Assembly (NCBI GenBank): GCA_020847015.1 | Contig: JADLCW010000093.1 | Location: forward strand, 1 to 13,420 | DNA from: Thermomicrobiales bacterium | GTDB lineage: Bacteria > Chloroflexota > Chloroflexia > Thermomicrobiales > UBA6265 | Reading direction: 5' to 3' | Length of the DNA: 13,420 nt | In this document: piece by piece, positions 7,803 through 13,420 of the stretch | Layout: each line of letters opens with the position of its first letter | How positions within the stretch are numbered: the stretch's first letter is position 1 | Position numbers and translations under genes: made by a program | The notes under the pieces: model-generated | The model's database searches: none | Seen by the model: only the letters and a program-made list of their open reading frames with translations | What the model was told of the DNA's origin: nothing

Positions 7803-8927
7803 ATGACGGCGCCATTCGTTCCCTCCGTCGAGCGTGCTTTCGCCCGCCGCTTGCATCGCCGGCGAGCGGCGGGCGTGCTGGTCGGTGCGGCGATCGGGGT
7901 TGTCGGGACCGGGCGCGGCTGGCTGCAGACCAGTGCGCAAGAGGCGGATCCACGCTACGCGGTCATCGATCTGGGGACGGGCGCCGGGAACTGGAGCAGC
8001 GCCCGCAAAATCAACGACGCGGGTCAGGTGCTTTGGAACTGGGGTTTCCAGCGCTTTCTGGATACCAACCTGATTACCGACGGCCATGTCGGCCTCTGGC
8101 GAGACGGCGTCGTCACTGATCTCAGCGTGCTCGGGATGCAGTACGCCGGTGATCTCAGTTCCGGGGGTTTTGTTGTCGGCGGGGCAAGCGGCCAAGGGTT
8201 GCTCTACCGACCGGAGACCGGGCGGGCCGAGCTGTTGCCGGGGTTCGAGGCCGACTCCTACCCGGCGGCGATCAATGCAACGGGAGCCATCGTCGGGCAG
8301 GTCGGCAACCGTTGTGTGGTCGTGGACGGAAGCGATCTCACCGAAATCACTCCGCCGCCCGGATTCGGATTCCTGCGGGCGGTGGCCTGCGCCGATGCCG
8401 GCACGATTGCGGGGATCGCGCGTCCGAGCCGCATCGACGATTCGGCTCAGCGCGCCGTCTTGGTTGCCGATGGGGATGCGATCGCGATCGGCGCCGCTCC
8501 CGGAGCCGAAGGAAGCAGTGCGGCGGATGTCAACAATGCTGGTCAGCTCGTTGGCCACCCGGGCCGACGCGGGATGCACGACAGTATGCAGTCCGGCCGC
8601 GCTTTTCTGTTTGAGGCGGCAATGGGCGTGATGACCGATCTCGGCACGCTCCCCGGCTATGCCAACAGCGCTGCGCTCGCGGTCAATGAGGCCGGGCAGG
8701 CGGTCGGATTCGCGTGGCTGCCGGGCGACGAGTCAATGGGCTTCCGGCGCGCCTTCCGCTACGACCACGCTGCAGGCGTCATGATCGATCTGAACGCCGC
8801 TATCGACCCAGCGAGCGGCTGGTTCCTGACCGACGGCTTCGACATCAACAATTCCGGCGAAATCGTCGGGCAGGGTCGCCTCGGCGACGAGCTTCACGCC
8901 GTCCTGTTGCGCCCCATCCCGGTCTGA
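7803..8927 (+). CDS. Secreted HAF-family repeat protein, function unknown
   Basis: 374 residues. A basic n-region with RRLHRRR at 16-22, a hydrophobic stretch (AAGVLVGAAIGVVG, 22-35) and a polar SAQEADP segment look like an export signal (Sec, possibly Tat-like). The mature part repeats the HAF-type motif [IV]N-x2-G-x-[IV]-x-G: INDAGQV at 70-76, INATGAIVG at 158-166, a degenerate CADAGTIAG at 196-204, VNNAGQLVG at 243-251, VNEAGQAVG at 294-302 and INNSGEIVG at 348-356. MTDLGTLPG at 277-285 is the second hallmark of these extracellular repeats. Such repeats probably form beta-propeller-like blades; no enzyme activity is known. The start is fixed by AGGAG at 7790-7794. The apparent much longer frame back to 6096 is antisense to gnd and zwf and is not coding. 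It is divergent from gnd, and its link to neighbours is unknown. Confidence 0.85.
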   Translation: MTAPFVPSVERAFARRLHRRRAAGVLVGAAIGVVGTGRGWLQTSAQEADPRYAVIDLGTGAGNWSSARKINDAGQVLWNWGFQRFLDTNLITDGHVGLWRDGVVTDLSVLGMQYAGDLSSGGFVVGGASGQGLLYRPETGRAELLPGFEADSYPAAINATGAIVGQVGNRCVVVDGSDLTEITPPPGFGFLRAVACADAGTIAGIARPSRIDDSAQRAVLVADGDAIAIGAAPGAEGSSAADVNNAGQLVGHPGRRGMHDSMQSGRAFLFEAAMGVMTDLGTLPGYANSAALAVNEAGQAVGFAWLPGDESMGFRRAFRYDHAAGVMIDLNAAIDPASGWFLTDGFDINNSGEIVGQGRLGDELHAVLLRPIPV

Positions 8928-9246
8928 ACCCGCATCGGTTCACCGATAATCGAATCGGCGCATGGCCTCGCGGATGAACCCCTGCCGGCGCGTGGTTCGG
9001 CAGCGGGGATGTCATCGCGATAGTGAAGATCGCGCGAACCCCGACGCCTGTCGTCCGCATTGGACGCCGCTGCGTCGTGCCCGAGTCGCGATGGCCGCCG
9101 CATCGGCAGCGATCGTAAAGATCGTGCCCAAGGCCCGGCGCGAGGCGGACGGCGCATCCGGCGACGGATTGCGCCGAAACCGGGCACGAACGCGCAGTCC
9201 GGCGTGCAACGAACCCGATGAAGAGGAATCGTGCGCCCCTCGCCAG
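8928..9246. other. Intergenic stretch without a supported gene
   Basis: Part of a 385-base gap (8928-9312). Open frames here on both strands are Arg-rich, lack motifs and lack good ribosome-binding sites. Weak alternative 5-bp stems built from ATCGG/CCGAT (8934-8958) follow the HAF-protein stop and could be a poor terminator. An imperfect 19-base direct repeat (9017-9035 and 9109-9127) is noted separately. Nothing else is seen. Confidence 0.6.
9017..9127. repeat. Imperfect 19-base direct repeat pair
   Basis: GCGATAGTGAAGATCGCGC (9017-9035) and GCGATCGTAAAGATCGTGC (9109-9127) agree at 16 of 19 positions, with starts 92 bases apart, in a non-coding gap. They could be binding sites or the relic of a duplication; chance similarity is also possible. 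Confidence 0.35.
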
Positions 9247-9265
9247 TACACTTGCGGCAAACGTA
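9247..9265. promoter_or_regulatory. 19-bp dyad, candidate operator of the copper/thiol cluster
   Basis: TACACTTGCGGCAAACGTA is an imperfect palindrome of the form TAC-n2-TTGC-G-GCAA-n2-GTA, with seven of nine half-site positions symmetric about base 9256. It lies 36 bases before the AAGGAG site of the first cluster gene, where a repressor or activator would be expected. The GCGCCCCTC sequences at 9233-9241 and 9276-9284 bracket it. I cannot assign a regulator family, and no regulator gene is in the window. Confidence 0.4.
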
Positions 9266-9301
9266 ACCGTGTTGGGCGCCCCTCCCGCTAGTGGCGAAAT
9301 G

Positions 9302-9307
9302 AAGGAG
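9302..9307 (+). promoter_or_regulatory. Ribosome-binding site supporting a GTG start
   Basis: AAGGAG ends five bases before GTG at 9313-9315. It favours this GTG over the internal ATG at 9343 for the His-rich secreted protein. Confidence 0.6.
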
Positions 9308-9312
9308 CACCC

Positions 9313-9777
9313 GTGCGTTGTCAAGCGGCCGGCTGGTCGCCCATGCTCCGTCTACTGACGCCGCTGATCCTCGCGCTCGGGGTGTTGGTCGCCCCCGTCG
9401 AGTGCACCGTCGTTCACGGTCCGCACTCGATCTTCGGCGATCCGGCGGCGCTGGCCACGCTCGTCGATGGCTCCTCGCCTGTCCACGCCCACCACGTCGC
9501 TGCAACCCACTCCACCCACCATGATGACCCGCAGCGCGATCCTGCCGCGCGGCGTTCCGAACCGAATCCGGCGCCTGATGACCCCTCGGCTGACGTGCCG
9601 ACCCTCGCCCCGCTCACCGCGCCGGGCGAGGCGGTCGCGCTCGTCGCCATAGCGGATATTGGCGATCCGCTCGGGGTTGTCGCCGCCGAAATTCCTCCAA
9701 CGCCGGAGCCGGCTTCGCTCGTCGCGCAGACTACGCCCGCGCTCGAACCGCCCCCGCCGCGCCACCTCCTCGTCTGA
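9313..9777 (+). CDS. Predicted secreted His-rich small protein, unknown function
   Basis: 154 residues, not recognised as a named family. Residues 11-28 (MLRLLTPLILALGVLVAP) form a signal-peptide or anchor-like segment. Cys31 follows, but the preceding residues do not make a good lipobox. Residues 35-70 hold eight histidines (35, 38, 58, 60, 61, 66, 69, 70) mixed with Asp, suited to binding copper or another soft metal. The rest is Pro/Ala-rich and likely disordered, ending in a PPPPRHLLV tail. The GTG start is chosen for its AAGGAG site; ATG 9343 would still keep the hydrophobic segment. It is the first gene of the copper/thiol cluster and lies just after a dyad that may be an operator. A metal-buffer or metal-sensing role is inference from composition and context only. 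Confidence 0.65.
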   Translation: MRCQAAGWSPMLRLLTPLILALGVLVAPVECTVVHGPHSIFGDPAALATLVDGSSPVHAHHVAATHSTHHDDPQRDPAARRSEPNPAPDDPSADVPTLAPLTAPGEAVALVAIADIGDPLGVVAAEIPPTPEPASLVAQTTPALEPPPPRHLLV

Positions 9778-9945
9778 CCGATACCGGCGCCGACACGCCG
9801 TGTTCCGGATTGACGCCGGTCGATCGGCCGCGTCCAGCGAGAGGGGCAGTCGCCCGATGATTCGTTGCTGTCGTTGGCGGCCAATAGCTGCCGACCCCGA
9901 TTCGCCTGTTCCACGCCCGCGCCCGGGGCGTCGCGAGGCGAGGCG

Positions 9946-11208
9946 ATGAACGCCCGCGTGTTTCGCATACTGGTCGTGCTAGCTGCGGTCGTCGCGCTGC
10001 TGACTATCGCGTGGGCGCTCACGCCCTCGACCCGGGCGGAGCAGGCTCCGCACTTCACGGCCGCGCGCCTCGACGGTGGCGAGGTCACCCTCGACGACCT
10101 GCGGGGTAGTGTGGTGGTGTTGAATGGGTGGGCGACCTGGTGCGAACCGTGCCGCGTCGAAATGCCGTTTCTGGAGCAACTGCACCGGGAGTACGGCGAA
10201 CGAGGAGTGCACGTCGTCGGAGTCAGCATCGACCGGGGCGATGCCGATGGCGCCGTGCGCGCCTTTGCCGCCGAGGCGGGTGTCACCTTCGACATCCTGC
10301 GCGACCCGCGCAATCAGTTTGCCCGGACCTTCCGCGCCTCCGGCGTGCCGGAGACGCTGCTGATCGGGCGCGATGGCGCGATCTTGCATCGCTGGAAGGG
10401 GCCGCTCGACGTCGATCCGGCGGCGACGCGGACCGCGATCGAGCAGGCGCTGGTCGCCGATCCGGGTGCTGCGATAGCCGCACCCACTGTGCTGATCGGG
10501 GCGCCGGTGGCGTTCCTGGCCGGGATGCTCAGCTTCCTGTCGCCGTGCGTGTTGCCGTTGATTCCCACCTATGCGGCGGTGATCACCGGTCTCAGTCTCA
10601 GCGAGCTTGGCTCGTCGGCCCCGGACGCGCGGGCGCGGGCGCGGCGCGCCACGCTCACCAACGGACTTCTGTTCGTGGCCGGCTTCAGCCTCGTCTTCAT
10701 TGCCTTGGGGGCTTCAGCGACGCTGTTGGGCGGGTTGCTGGCTGACAACCGGGTCTGGATCGCGCGCGTGGGCGGCGTCGTCCTGGCCGTGCTGGGGTTG
10801 CATCTGCTCGGTTTGCTGCGACTGCCGTTCGTAGAGCGCACCGTTCGCATGGACGTCGCCAACCGGCCCGCGGGTCGGCTCGGCACGGTGCTCATTGGGG
10901 TCGCCTTCGGCGCCGGGTGGACGCCCTGCATCGGCCCCGCGCTGGCCTCCATCCTCACACTGGCCGCAACGACCGGCTCGGTCACGCACGGGATCGGGTT
11001 GCTCGCCGTGTATTCGCTCGGGTTGGCCATCCCGTTTCTGTTGGCGACAGCGGCGCTCGATCGCTTCCTGACCGACTCGGGTCGGCTGCGGCGCTGGCTG
11101 CCCCGTCTGCAGCAGGCCAGCGGCGTGTTGATGCTGATCGTCGCTGTGCTGCTGCTCACCGATTCAATGTCGCGCTTGGCCGATTTCACCGCCCGCTTCG
11201 CGGGGTGA
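9946..11208 (+). CDS. TlpA/ResA-type thioredoxin fused to CcdA-type membrane electron transporter
   Basis: 420 residues, two domains. Residues 7-25 are an N-terminal membrane anchor. Residues 34-172 form a TlpA/ResA thioredoxin fold with WATWCEPCR at 62-70 (redox Cys66 and Cys69) and the cis-Pro loop GVPETLLI (Pro135). Residues 181-410 are CcdA-like with six membrane segments, roughly 183-213, 236-264, 269-291, 312-340, 347-374 and 386-408. The paired cysteines are Cys201 in FLSPCVLPLIPTY and Cys328 in GAGWTPCIGP. CcdA passes electrons from cytoplasmic thioredoxin to extracytoplasmic thioredoxin-like proteins; here donor and acceptor are one chain, thioredoxin domain first, the reverse of the Trx-last order in DsbD. 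ATG 9946 is chosen because it starts at the anchor; a TTG at 9865 is possible but less likely. SCO1 follows after 25 bases, so its thiols are a likely client. Confidence 0.93.
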   Translation: MNARVFRILVVLAAVVALLTIAWALTPSTRAEQAPHFTAARLDGGEVTLDDLRGSVVVLNGWATWCEPCRVEMPFLEQLHREYGERGVHVVGVSIDRGDADGAVRAFAAEAGVTFDILRDPRNQFARTFRASGVPETLLIGRDGAILHRWKGPLDVDPAATRTAIEQALVADPGAAIAAPTVLIGAPVAFLAGMLSFLSPCVLPLIPTYAAVITGLSLSELGSSAPDARARARRATLTNGLLFVAGFSLVFIALGASATLLGGLLADNRVWIARVGGVVLAVLGLHLLGLLRLPFVERTVRMDVANRPAGRLGTVLIGVAFGAGWTPCIGPALASILTLAATTGSVTHGIGLLAVYSLGLAIPFLLATAALDRFLTDSGRLRRWLPRLQQASGVLMLIVAVLLLTDSMSRLADFTARFAG

Positions 11209-11233
11209 GCGGCGGCCAGGTCATGGAGCACCG

Positions 11234-11857
11234 ATGATGCGACGTTTGACCGACAACCGAATCATCCCTATCGCGGGTGTGCTGCTGCTCTTGCTGCTGA
11301 TCGCCGGCGGTGCGCTCTTCGCTCGCCAGCGCTCCGGCTACGCCTTCAACGGCGGCGAATTCACGCCGCCGCAGCCGGCGCCGGAACTGGCGCTCATCGA
11401 CGCTGATGGCGAACCGTTCTCGTTCGCCGATCGGGTCGGCACGGTGCAGTTGCTCTACTTCGGCTACACCACCTGCCCCGATCTGTGCCCGACCACGCTG
11501 CTCGACTTCGCGACGGTGAAGGAGGATCTCGGACCTGACGCCGATCGCGTCCGTTTCCTGATGGCCAGCGTCGATCCGGAGCGCGACACGGCGGAGCGAT
11601 TGCAGGAGTACATGGGATTTTTCGACCCTGACTTTATTGGTCTGCGTGGCGATGCGGAGGAGACCGCCGCTGCGGCCCAGGCCTTCGGCGTGACCGTGAA
11701 GCGGGTGGAGCATCCGGAATCATCCACCGGGTACCTGATCGACCACACCGCGCTGATCTACGTCATCGACCAGGAGGGGCGCCTCCGATTGTCCTACCCG
11801 TACGGGACTGACCCGGCGCTCATCGCCGCCGATGTCCGCCACTTGCTGAACGGCTGA
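11234..11857 (+). CDS. SCO1/SenC family copper chaperone
   Basis: 207 residues, usual for bacterial Sco. It is a membrane-anchored thioredoxin-fold protein that binds copper with two Cys and one His and helps load the CuA centre of cytochrome c oxidase subunit II. Residues 10-30 are the anchor (IIPIAGVLLLLLLIAGGALF). The copper motif is YFGYTTCPDLCPTTL at 75-89 with Cys81 and Cys85 (CxxxC). ASVDPERDT at 111-119 is the conserved Sco segment, and DHTALIYVID at 170-179 supplies His171. All three ligands are intact. The start is ATG 11234, five bases after GGAG; a second ATG follows directly. It is 25 bases downstream of the thioredoxin-CcdA fusion and 53 bases before the PCu(A)C gene, almost certainly co-transcribed. 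Confidence 0.95.
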   Translation: MMRRLTDNRIIPIAGVLLLLLLIAGGALFARQRSGYAFNGGEFTPPQPAPELALIDADGEPFSFADRVGTVQLLYFGYTTCPDLCPTTLLDFATVKEDLGPDADRVRFLMASVDPERDTAERLQEYMGFFDPDFIGLRGDAEETAAAAQAFGVTVKRVEHPESSTGYLIDHTALIYVIDQEGRLRLSYPYGTDPALIAADVRHLLNG

Positions 11858-11894
11858 ATGGCGGGGCGCCGCGCGTCGTCCGCCGCATCGCTCC

Positions 11895-11901
11895 AAGGAG
11901 G
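11895..11901 (+). promoter_or_regulatory. Strong ribosome-binding site of the PCu(A)C gene
   Basis: AAGGAGG, nine bases before ATG 11911. It is the closest match to the anti-Shine-Dalgarno complement in the cluster, suggesting the chaperone is made in larger amount than its neighbours. Confidence 0.6.
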
Positions 11902-11910
11902 AACCACATC

Positions 11911-12543
11911 ATGACCCGATTCAACCGCGCCGCCCTCGCCGCTGTCGCGCTCGGCGCCGTGCTTTCCGGCTCGATCGCCGCGACGCCGACCCCTGGCGCC
12001 GCACATGGCAACGAGGATCACGGCACACCGGCGGCGATGGACCACGGCCATGCCGCGGCGACTCCCGGCGCCACCCACGGCAGCGGTGAGCATGCCATGG
12101 GCGGCACGGGGGCGGCCTACATGATCATTCGAAACACGGGCAAGGAGGATGACCGTCTTGTCGCGGTGAAGACCGAGGTCGCTCGGGTTGCCGAGATTCA
12201 TGAAGTCAGGCACAAGGGCGGGGTGATGGAGATGCGCCCCCTGGAGCATGGGTTGGAGATCGATGACGGCGAAGCGGTGACGCTGGAGCCGGGTGGTTAT
12301 CACATCATGCTGATCGGTCTCACCCGCGACCTGAAGGCAGGCGATCGCTTCGAACTGATCCTGCGCTTCGAGCACGCCGGCGAGGTTGCCGTCCCGGCCG
12401 AGGTCCGCGCTCGTCCGGCGGTGAACGCCACGGCGGAGCCGGTGACGGTCGGCGACATCGAGATCTCGGATGTGTGGTCGCGCCCGGCGCCAGCGCTGGC
12501 TGGAATGGCGGGCGCAACACCGGCCGCGACTCCCTCCTCGTAG
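11911..12543 (+). CDS. PCu(A)C-type copper chaperone with apparent circular permutation
   Basis: 210 residues. Signal peptide about 1-24, then a His/Gly/Ala-rich linker with histidines at 32, 37, 45, 47, 56 and 61. The PCu(A)C core follows: GAAYMIIRNTG at 67-77, EIHEVRHKGGVMEMRPLE at 95-112 and GGYHIMLIGL at 128-137. Copper ligands fit H97-x10-M108-x22-H131-x-M133, close to the known H-x10-M-x21-H-x-M motif. In ordinary members the first strand, with an aromatic-x-Arg-Pro-type motif, precedes GAAYM. Here that stretch (GDIEISDVWSRPAPALAG, 181-198) is at the C-terminus after a spacer, as if the domain were cut and rejoined. The family takes Cu(I) to the CuA site of oxidase subunit II together with Sco. 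It lies 53 bases after SCO1. Family is firm; the permutation is my reading of motif order. Confidence 0.9.
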   Translation: MTRFNRAALAAVALGAVLSGSIAATPTPGAAHGNEDHGTPAAMDHGHAAATPGATHGSGEHAMGGTGAAYMIIRNTGKEDDRLVAVKTEVARVAEIHEVRHKGGVMEMRPLEHGLEIDDGEAVTLEPGGYHIMLIGLTRDLKAGDRFELILRFEHAGEVAVPAEVRARPAVNATAEPVTVGDIEISDVWSRPAPALAGMAGATPAATPSS

Positions 12544-12555
12544 CGGTGCTGCCGA

Positions 12556-12585
12556 GGGCGGAGCGCGGTCGATTGCGCTCCGTCC
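12556..12585 (+). terminator. Intercistronic hairpin, possible attenuator
   Basis: GGGCGGAGCGC and GCGCTCCGTCC pair over 11 bp (one G-U) around an 8-base loop. The hairpin begins 12 bases after the PCu(A)C stop and ends 13 bases before the next ATG. No T-run follows, so it may terminate partially, or protect the upstream message, rather than end the operon. Confidence 0.45.
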
Positions 12586-12598
12586 GGCGGCGGAATGG

Positions 12599-13054
12599 AT
12601 GACGATCGTGGATGACTCGAATGCCGAACGAATTCCACTGATTAGTCCGAGCATGGAGACGGATCGGACGCGGGCAAGATCGCGGTGGATCTGGTGGACA
12701 GCGGGAGCGGTGCTGGCGGCGCTGGTTGGCGTGGCGTTCCTCGGCAACGCCGCTGGTTGGTGGAGCGGAGCGCGGGACGAGGGAATGGTGTTTGTCATTC
12801 CCGCTGGCGCACGGGCGGAGGTGGCGCGCCCAACCATCGACAGCGCCATCGCGGTGCCAACCGACATCCGCTTCGCGGCGGGAGAGCCGGCGGTCATCAC
12901 GATCCACAATCGGGACGACGTGGCCCATCGGGCCGGACCGTTCGTGGTCGGGCCGGGACAGACGCTTACGCAGCGCTTTCCCGAGCCGGGCCGCTACCCG
13001 ATCGCCTGCTCGGTGGACCCGCTGGAATCGGTCGTGGTCACGGTCGAGGGATAG
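12599..13054 (+). CDS. Membrane-anchored cupredoxin-like protein with degenerate copper site
   Basis: 151 residues from ATG 12599. Residues 30-55 form one membrane anchor (WIWWTAGAVLAALVGVAF core), leaving an extracytoplasmic domain from about 64 to 151. That domain reads as a cupredoxin fold: an ITIHNRDDVAHRAGPFVVGP segment at 100-119 with His110, and an RFPEPGRYPIACSVDPLES stretch at 126-144 with Cys137. A type-1 copper site needs Cys-x2-His-x4-Met here, but Asp140 and Val145 occupy those places, so only two of four ligands remain. It may bind no copper or bind it atypically. The start is uncertain: ATG 12653 and an overlapping frame from 12470 are possible, and ribosome-binding signals are weak. 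It is last in the copper/thiol cluster. A structural or docking role is inference. Confidence 0.75.
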   Translation: MTIVDDSNAERIPLISPSMETDRTRARSRWIWWTAGAVLAALVGVAFLGNAAGWWSGARDEGMVFVIPAGARAEVARPTIDSAIAVPTDIRFAAGEPAVITIHNRDDVAHRAGPFVVGPGQTLTQRFPEPGRYPIACSVDPLESVVVTVEG

Positions 13055-13157
13055 GAGCGGGCTTCGGGAGTCTCGAGTCAGGCGGCGAGCCGAACCCCCG
13101 TCCCGGCGTCGCGCGCTTCTGCTGGCTCGTGACGCCCGACCCGGTGACAAACACGAA

Positions 13158-13175
13158 CCCGGCCATGAGGCCGGG
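13158..13175 (-). terminator. Short GC hairpin, possible terminator
   Basis: CCCGGCC, loop ATGA, GGCCGGG: a perfect 7-bp stem. Read on the minus strand it is followed by the moderately T-rich TTCGTGTTTGTC, which would suit a leftward transcript entering from the right. On the plus strand it lies about 100 bases after the cupredoxin-like gene with no T-run. Direction is uncertain. Confidence 0.4.
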
Positions 13176-13182
13176 CGCGTGA

Positions 13183-13223
13183 GGGGAGAGGGAATGGGAG
13201 ATTCGGGAGGGAGTCGGTAGGGG
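13183..13223 (+). other. G-quadruplex-type G-run array
   Basis: Six G-tracts of three or four (13183-13186, 13190-13192, 13196-13198, 13205-13207, 13209-13211, 13220-13223). The first five are separated by loops of 3, 3, 6 and 1 bases, which fits the standard four-tract quadruplex pattern on the plus strand. It is intergenic. Confidence 0.4.
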
Positions 13224-13307
13224 ACGACATCCTCTGTCTCAATCTACGCCCGAGCCGCCCGGTTCGGATGCACAGACGCTGCTCGCTCGATCTCCGATCG
13301 GGGCGCG

Positions 13308-13420
13308 TCAGGCATGGTGCGCCCGGCTAGCGAAATGCCGCGCCATGCTGGCTGCTTCCTCGCCGCCGACGCCCGGCCATCGGCTGCTTGACCGCGTGAT
13401 GCGCGTCTCCGCATTGTTGC
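13308..13420 (-). CDS. Possible 3' end of a leftward gene (partial, unrecognised)
   Basis: A minus-strand frame is open from the window edge to a TGA at 13308-13310, about 36 residues ending RHFASRAHHA. Third positions are mostly G or C (about 28 of 36), in line with coding DNA here, and a hairpin lies 133 bases downstream. The peptide is not recognised. A second minus-strand frame is also open from the edge to a TAG near 13245, so the frame is not settled and this may be non-coding. Confidence 0.25.
   Translation of the reverse strand, partial: NNAETRITRSSSRWPGVGGEEAASMARHFASRAHHA

Larger units (their letters stand above)
13055..13307. other. Region without a supported gene
   Basis: From the cupredoxin-like stop to the right of the window (366 bases to 13420) no convincing complete gene is visible. 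Open frames are Arg-rich shadows without motifs or ribosome-binding sites. The stretch contains a 7-bp hairpin (13158-13175) and a G-run array (13183-13223), listed separately. Confidence 0.6.

Noticed and set aside
8845..9505. Minus-strand open frames across 8845-9324 and 8894-9505
   Set aside because: They overlap the ends of two better-supported plus-strand genes, are Arg-rich, and show no motif or ribosome-binding site.
12685..13220. Plus-strand frames 12685-13182 and 12726-13220 overlapping the cupredoxin-like gene
   Set aside because: They are Gly/Arg- or Arg/Ser-rich translations in other frames with no membrane segment or fold signal; the frame with the anchor and cupredoxin-like segment is preferred.
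1..13420. CRISPR array, insertion sequence, integrase or phage genes, rRNA
   Set aside because: No regularly spaced repeats, transposase motifs, terminal inverted repeats or rRNA-like stretches were seen; the window looks like stable chromosomal DNA.

Overview
The window is high-GC bacterial DNA with dense coding, ATGA stop/start overlaps and extensive spurious open frames opposite real genes. The gene content (opcA with zwf, a GMC oxidoreductase with a Cys cluster, a HAF-repeat secreted protein, SCO1 plus PCu(A)C copper chaperones) would suit a Chloroflexota/Thermomicrobia-like bacterium. This is an inference from gene content and style; no rRNA or other marker gene is present to settle it.

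Layout. (1) 1-1591, plus strand: the 3' part of a GMC-family FAD oxidoreductase whose start lies left of the window. (2) 1592-1676: a convergent gap holding a perfect 11-bp hairpin. (3) 1677-7628, minus strand: a compact operon transcribed gnd > zwf > opcA > pgl > rpiA. It covers glucose-6-phosphate to ribose-5-phosphate (both NADPH-yielding dehydrogenases, the lactonase, the G6PDH assembly factor and the ribose-5-phosphate isomerase). zwf/opcA and opcA/pgl overlap by ATGA. (4) 7803-8927, plus strand and divergent from the operon: a secreted HAF-type repeat protein. (5) 8928-9312: 385 bp with no convincing gene but with a 19-bp dyad upstream of the next gene. (6) 9313-13054, plus strand: a probable envelope copper/thiol cluster. 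It encodes a His-rich secreted protein, a TlpA/ResA-CcdA fusion, SCO1, a PCu(A)C copper chaperone with an unusual domain order, and a membrane-anchored cupredoxin-like protein that lacks most type-1 copper ligands. (7) 13055-13420: no supported gene; it holds a short hairpin, a G-quadruplex-type G-run and possibly the tail of a leftward gene.

How they work together. The minus-strand operon is a one-transcript oxidative pentose phosphate pathway. The right-hand cluster has the parts expected for maturing the CuA site of cytochrome c oxidase, or another extracytoplasmic copper protein: CcdA brings electrons across the membrane, the fused thioredoxin domain reduces client thiols, and SCO1 and PCu(A)C deliver copper. 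The most unusual point is that the PCu(A)C protein appears circularly permuted: the strand that normally opens the domain (Asp-Val-Trp-Ser-Arg-Pro-Ala-Pro) sits at its C-terminus.
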